This document shows positions 6,120-7,627 of a DNA stretch of 7,627 bases, piece by piece (the first letter of the stretch is position 1; each line of letters begins with the position of its first letter). A program made the position numbers and the translations under genes. The notes beneath the pieces are model-generated. The model did not search any database and was not told where the DNA came from. It saw nothing but the letters and a program-made list of their open reading frames with translations. Source of the DNA: Desulfoprunum sp. (GTDB lineage Bacteria; Desulfobacterota; Desulfobulbia; Desulfobulbales; Desulfocapsaceae); contig JAUYSF010000334.1 in the NCBI GenBank assembly GCA_030696435.1, positions 1 to 7,627 of the forward strand, written 5' to 3'.

Positions 6120-6416
6120 TTACTCCTCAATAGTGGCCGCTATCCTTGCGGCCTTGGCAATATCGACGGCCTGGGTGGATTTATCCCCACCGCCAAGCAT
6201 TACAATCAACATGCCGTCTCGCTGAATATAATACATACGCCAGCCGGGACCGAAATGCTCGCGCATCTCAAACACACCGCCTCTTACCGCCCTTACGTCA
6301 CCCAGCTGCCCGCGCTGCGCCTTGTCCAGGCGGCGGGCCAGACGAAGTCGCGTCATACGGTCCTTCAACCCGGAAAGCCAGGCATCAAACTCTGGAATCG
6401 TTTTGATTGTGAACAT
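6120..6416 (-). CDS. RelE/HigB-like addiction-module toxin (TIGR02683/Gp49-type)
   Basis: The protein has 98 residues, the usual length of the family. Family signatures in order: EFDAWLSGLKD (9-19), an arginine-rich helix (R23-R29), GQLGDVRAVRGGVFEMREHFGPGWRM in two blocks at about 36-61, YYIQRDG, then GGGDKSTQ (75-82) and DIAKA. Relatives of this RelE-superfamily group are mRNA interferases that cut mRNA on the ribosome; that activity is known for the superfamily and inferred here. The start at 6416 fits the family N-terminus, but no ribosome binding site precedes it. The probable promoter would start transcription at or next to the ATG, so the toxin may be translated from a leaderless mRNA at low efficiency while the antitoxin has a strong site. 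Confidence 0.93.
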   Translation of the reverse strand: MFTIKTIPEFDAWLSGLKDRMTRLRLARRLDKAQRGQLGDVRAVRGGVFEMREHFGPGWRMYYIQRDGMLIVMLGGGDKSTQAVDIAKAARIAATIEE

Positions 6417-6422
6417 ACTTTA

Positions 6423-6451
6423 TGTGTAGTCGTTCGATTACAGGAAGTCAA
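6423..6451 (-). promoter_or_regulatory. Candidate promoter of the toxin-antitoxin operon
   Basis: On the minus strand TTGACT (6446-6451) and TACACA (6423-6428) are 17 bases apart. The -35 is good and the -10 is weak. A start about 7 bases below the -10 would fall at the toxin ATG (6416). Confidence 0.45.
6425..6442. promoter_or_regulatory. Palindromic candidate operator of the antitoxin
   Basis: TGTAGTCGTTCGATTACA is an 18-bp near-perfect palindrome (half-site TGTAnTCG, one mismatched pair). It lies between and over the candidate -35 and -10 elements of the toxin-antitoxin promoter, the expected place for autorepression. A second perfect palindrome, GCCAATCGAATTGGC, lies upstream at 6477-6491 and may be an accessory site. 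Confidence 0.5.
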
Positions 6452-6528
6452 GGCCAATCTTTATTACCAGCCATCCGCCAATCGAATTGGCATAGGGGGG
6501 GGCCCATTTGGGGAAAGAAAAAGGGGAA

Positions 6529-6562
6529 AAAGGGGTCACCCATTATAAGATCCCTTGTCAAG
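6529..6562 (-). repeat. Right arm of the 34-bp inverted repeat flanking the toxin-antitoxin cassette
   Basis: This arm is inverted with respect to 5621-5654 (31 of 34 bases identical). It carries GGGGTCACCC and ends in CCCTTGTCAAG. Just inside lie purine-rich AAAGGGG-like runs and a G8 homopolymer at 6495-6502, which resemble decayed repeat units. Confidence 0.88.
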
Positions 6563-6765
6563 AAATAATATTCCCCGTTAAGGAAAAACTCCCTTCTCTT
6601 CCTTGCAAGGATTCACAGTTACCAGCTAACTCCAGTCCTGCAGAATACCGGTTTTTTATCGCATCCGTTATTTCAACTTTACGTGTCAGTGATATCCTCA
6701 CCGCACCAGTCACCCGTCAGGATTAAGGCGAGGGCAGAGAAAAGAATTGGTGCCATACTGTGTCC

Positions 6766-6801
6766 AGTCTGCCTTTGGCTTTTATCGATCTTTATTCTTA
6801 T
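6766..6801 (-). pseudogene. Remnant of a second RAYT gene end / terminal repeat
   Basis: The 21 bases 6766-6786 match the left RAYT end (4565-4585) at 20 of 21 positions. In the minus frame the segment encodes IRIKIDKSQRQT, against IRTKLDKSQRQT at the end of the intact transposase. The codon corresponding to the TGA stop reads GGA here, and the GGGGTCA core is decayed to TGTGTCC. Similarity fades upstream, so this is probably the scar of an older copy or an isolated end sequence. Confidence 0.7.
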
Positions 6802-6977
6802 GACTTCTTCTACGGCCCACTCATCACACATTATTGTGCTCACAAAAAGCACTGCCGGCCGTGCTGAAAATAGCAATCAAGAATGATTTGCTCCATCTTG
6901 GTCAGTGATTGCCAACTCGAGAAGGGAACTTGGGAAATGGCAGATTTCCATTTCCGGCGGGTTTGCTGCATCTCCAT

Positions 6978-7003
6978 CCTCCCCCTGTACACACAGGGGG
7001 AGG
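6978..7003 (-). terminator. Strong GC hairpin after the acyl-CoA synthetase gene
   Basis: CCTCCCCCTGT (6978-6988) pairs perfectly with ACAGGGGGAGG (6993-7003) around a 4-base loop. It begins 9 bases after the stop codon of the minus-strand synthetase gene. No U-tract follows, so it is either a U-tract-less terminator or a 3' end protector. Confidence 0.55.
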
Positions 7004-7012
7004 CTATAAGCA

Positions 7013-7627
7013 TTAATTCACCCGCCGATCCCGGCCCTGCCATTCCTTCTCACGTAGCTTAAACTTCTGGATCTTGCCGGTAGCCGTCTTCGGTAATCCG
7101 CCGAATTCGACATACTTTGGTGCCTTGAACTTGGCCATCCGTTCTTTGCAGAAGGCGATGATGTCCTCAGCAGTCGGCGAGGTACCTTCTTTGGCGACGA
7201 CGAAGGCCTTGGCCACCTCGCCCCACTTCTCATCGGGCACGGCGATCACCGCAACCTCCAGGACATCCGGGTGACGGTAGATGACGTTTTCGACCTCGAC
7301 GGTCGAGATGTTCTCACCGCCGCTGATAATGATGTCTTTTTTGCGGTCCATGATCTGGATGTAATTGTCAGGATGCATGACCGCCAGATCGCCACTGTGG
7401 AACCAGCCGCCCTCAAAGGCCGTGTCCGTGGCCTTGGTATCTTTATAATAGCCCATCATCACGTTGTTGCCGCGCATGACGATCTCGCCAATGGTCTTGC
7501 CATCCCGCGGGACCGGTTGCATGGTCAGCACGTCAACCACATCGGCATACATCGCCACCACATAGGCCACGCCCTGACGGGATTTGATCTTGGCCTGTTC
7601 TTCGGGCGAGAGATCCGCCCACTCTTC
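7013..7627 (-). CDS. AMP-forming acyl-CoA synthetase, C-terminal part (5' partial)
   Basis: The minus frame is open to the window edge, giving the last 204 residues; an internal GTG at 7570 is not the real start. Visible motifs of the adenylate-forming (ANL) superfamily, numbered within this fragment: GWFHSGDLAVM with the ribose-binding aspartate at about 80; the hinge region DRKKDIIISGGENIS at about 94-108; VEVENVIYRHP; PDEKWGE; and the A10 motif LPKTATGK with the catalytic lysine at about 185. All are intact. The enzyme activates a carboxylic acid with ATP to an acyl-adenylate and transfers it to CoA. The fragment resembles medium/long-chain fatty acyl-CoA ligases of the DitJ/fadD-like group, but the substrate pocket is outside the window, so chain length cannot be read. 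It converges on the plus-strand two-component operon. Confidence 0.93.
   Translation of the reverse strand, partial: EEWADLSPEEQAKIKSRQGVAYVVAMYADVVDVLTMQPVPRDGKTIGEIVMRGNNVMMGYYKDTKATDTAFEGGWFHSGDLAVMHPDNYIQIMDRKKDIIISGGENISTVEVENVIYRHPDVLEVAVIAVPDEKWGEVAKAFVVAKEGTSPTAEDIIAFCKERMAKFKAPKYVEFGGLPKTATGKIQKFKLREKEWQGRDRRVN

Larger units (their letters stand above)
6563..7012. other. Gene-free accessory stretch
   Basis: No convincing gene is present; the short open frames on both strands have no recognisable product. The stretch holds the palindrome CCTTGCAAGG (6601-6610, related to the CTTGACAAG end of the 34-bp arms), the decayed RAYT gene end at 6766-6801 and the hairpin at 6978-7003. The rest looks like degenerate intergenic DNA. 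Confidence 0.6.

Noticed and set aside
6508..6726. A 72-codon plus-strand frame starting in the right arm
   Set aside because: It starts in low-complexity repeat sequence and shows no family motif; coding is not supported.
6840..7043. A 67-codon minus-strand frame after the synthetase gene
   Set aside because: It overlaps the synthetase end and the hairpin, has no ribosome binding site of note and no recognisable product.

Overview
The window reads as a bacterial chromosome segment of moderately high GC content. The hybrid PAS kinase, the Cpx-like envelope-stress set, the long-chain-type acyl-CoA synthetase and a RAYT-type transposase with GGGGTCA repeats would all fit a Gram-negative, possibly a Desulfobacterota-like, genome. 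That placement is a low-confidence inference, because no rRNA or other phylogenetic marker is present.

Layout. (1) Bases 1-1662, plus strand: the 3' part of a hybrid sensor kinase (PAS, HisKA, HATPase, receiver), open at the left window edge. (2) Bases 1902-4464, plus strand: a probable three-gene operon of a Spy/CpxP-family lipoprotein, an OmpR/CpxR-type response regulator and a HAMP sensor kinase. Upstream lies a sequence resembling a CpxR box (1785-1799), and a strong stem-loop separates the first two genes. This looks like a self-regulating envelope-stress circuit: the lipoprotein sits outside the inner membrane, the kinase spans it, and the regulator may bind the operon's own promoter. 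(3) Bases 4465-7012: the gap between two convergent transcription units, filled with mobile and accessory DNA. It holds a REP-associated tyrosine transposase (RAYT) with a DnaA-like C-terminal domain, bounded by 27-bp inverted ends (25/27 identical). Next comes a HigB/HigA-type toxin-antitoxin pair, followed by a 43-codon fragment of a second HigA-type antitoxin missed by simple ORF length cut-offs. This cassette is bracketed by 34-bp inverted repeats (31/34 identical). Last is a decayed third copy of the RAYT gene end. (4) Bases 7013-7627, minus strand: the C-terminal 204 residues of an AMP-forming acyl-CoA synthetase running off the right edge, followed by a very strong hairpin.

The most interesting part is the mosaic at 4522-6801. 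GGGGTCA-type repeats occur in alternating orientation (plus, minus, plus), so that both the transposase and the toxin-antitoxin cassette are framed by inverted copies. The truncated HigA fragment ends exactly at the edge of the repeat block. This suggests that repeat/RAYT activity rearranged, and may have mobilised, an addiction cassette.
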